A stretch of 6,067 nt of DNA from Deltaproteobacteria bacterium (GTDB lineage: Bacteria; Desulfobacterota; Anaeroferrophillalia; Anaeroferrophillales; Tharpellaceae). The position numbers and the translations under genes are program-made. Location of the stretch: NCBI GenBank assembly GCA_030640695.1, contig DAOWIX010000067.1:1-6067 (forward strand), in the 5' to 3' direction. The notes under the pieces are model-generated. The model ran no database searches. It worked only from the letters and a program-made list of their open reading frames with translations, and was not told where the DNA came from. Below are positions 5,817 through 6,067 of this stretch, piece by piece. How positions within the stretch are numbered: the first letter of the stretch is position 1; every line of letters begins with the position of its first letter.

Positions 5817-5948
5817 TTAGTTAGTGTCCATCCGGAAACCCGGTTTTTTGGCGAGTGTTGCCGCCTGGTTTTTGTCTGACTTGTGCTCTGTGACAGCGAC
5901 AGTGCCCATGTCGGATAAGATTGACCAGTTTTCCAGCTCTTTCTCAAT
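5817..5948 (-). other. Unassigned short reading frame before the ATPase
   Basis: A frame ending at TAA 5817-5819, one base before the ATPase ATG, encodes a tail that looks protein-like: IEKELENWSILSDMGTVAV, then TEHKSDKNQAATLAKK, then PGFRMDTN. I do not recognise it. It is open back to about 6028 but has no ATG, GTG or TTG in that stretch. The only in-frame ATG with useful length is at 5909 (30 residues) and has no ribosome binding site. A strong GGGGAGG at 5961-5967 points to a start near 5950, where the codon is ATT (5948). Seven A bases in the sense strand at 5948-5954 make slippage, a frameshift mutation or a sequencing error possible. It may be a real small protein with an odd start, a gene remnant, or chance. 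Confidence 0.35.
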
Positions 5949-5956
5949 TTTTTTGA

Positions 5957-5981
5957 CGCACCTCCCCTGTAGAAGGGTGCG
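5957..5981 (-). promoter_or_regulatory. Hairpin overlapping a strong Shine-Dalgarno
   Basis: On the minus strand, CGCA and CCCTT can pair with AGGGG and TGCG around the four-base loop CTAC, with AGG bulged. An alternative pairing uses CGCACC with GGTGCG. Either pairing includes part of the GGGGAGG ribosome binding site at 5961-5967. This could damp translation of the short frame and, through coupling, of the metal transporter. The structure is read by eye and its function is inference. Confidence 0.35.
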
Positions 5982-6016
5982 ATTAATGAGTTTTTCGGGT
6001 TTAAGCCGCTGCCAAT

Positions 6017-6067
6017 TTAATACTGAGCCTTACTCGTCTCACGCCGAACGTCTAACATCACTTGCAG
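6017..6067 (-). CDS. Possible C-terminal end of an upstream gene
   Basis: One minus-strand frame is open from the right edge to TAA at 6017-6019, giving 16 residues (LQVMLDVRRETSKAQY). Fifty-one bases are too few to prove coding. A second frame (ASDVRRSA, then TGA) is also briefly open. If real, it would be the end of the gene before the metal transporter genes, leaving about 68 bases (5949-6016) in which I see no convincing promoter or zinc-regulator box. Confidence 0.2.
   Translation of the reverse strand: MQVMLDVRRETSKAQY

Noticed and set aside
5816..5947. A 304-residue ATPase starting at TTG 5947
   Set aside because: The extra 44 residues are Ser/Thr/Arg-rich and unlike ABC ATPases, while another frame in the same stretch is more protein-like and ends just before ATG 5815.
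5982..6016. Promoter for the metal transporter genes (TTGGCA ... ATTAAT on the minus strand)
   Set aside because: The spacing is about 22 bases and the -10 match is poor; no zinc-regulator palindrome is visible.
6050..6056. GTCTAAC, matching the RYYYAAC core of integron attC sites
   Set aside because: Such a 7-mer is expected by chance about once per kilobase, the partner GTTRRRY and the hairpin would be outside the window, and no cassette gene precedes it.

Overview
The window looks like chromosomal DNA of an anaerobic or facultative Gram-negative bacterium, most likely a Desulfobacterota/deltaproteobacterial lineage. That guess rests on the combination of an arsEFG-type set, a Cys-rich ArsR, a CGGC-domain protein and the general codon style. 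No taxonomic marker gene is present. There is no rRNA, tRNA, CRISPR array, insertion sequence or transposase. Coding density is very high, with two opposed gene blocks whose 3' ends overlap.

Plus-strand block (1-3443). Seven genes read in one direction with short gaps or overlapping stops and starts. They are: the 3' part of an ArsP/DUF318-type permease (2-493); a 76-residue thioredoxin-like protein with CQKC (528-758, ArsE-like); an exported ArsF-family protein with CRTC (792-1229); a six-helix CcdA-like ArsG-family membrane protein (1229-1921); an ArsR-family metalloregulator with two cysteine clusters (1953-2282); a CGGC-domain protein (2311-2790); and a HAD-superfamily hydrolase of pyrimidine 5'-nucleotidase type (2790-3443). 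The first five form a recognisable (organo)arsenic resistance module. The operon promoter lies left of the window.

Minus-strand block (6067 down to 3432). An unassigned short reading frame (5948-5817) lies directly before a ZnuC-like metal ABC ATPase (5815-5033). Next come an ABC-3 family permease (5029-4193) and an ArsM-like SAM-dependent methyltransferase (4214-3432). The ATPase ends in a His-rich tail, so zinc or another divalent metal is the likely substrate. No substrate-binding protein is visible; it would be outside the window or elsewhere in the genome.

Two points stand out. First, the ArsE/F/G-like trio places CxxC motifs in the cytosol and the periplasm, joined by a membrane protein with one cysteine in each of two helices at CcdA/DsbD-like positions. 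This is the layout of a transmembrane thiol-electron relay and is an alternative or addition to the efflux role given to ArsG. Second, the methyltransferase follows the arsenite methyltransferase (ArsM) framework closely, but the two cysteines that normally bind As(III) in its catalytic half are Gly and Asn. It is therefore probably not a standard arsenite methylase, although it sits directly opposite an arsenic operon.
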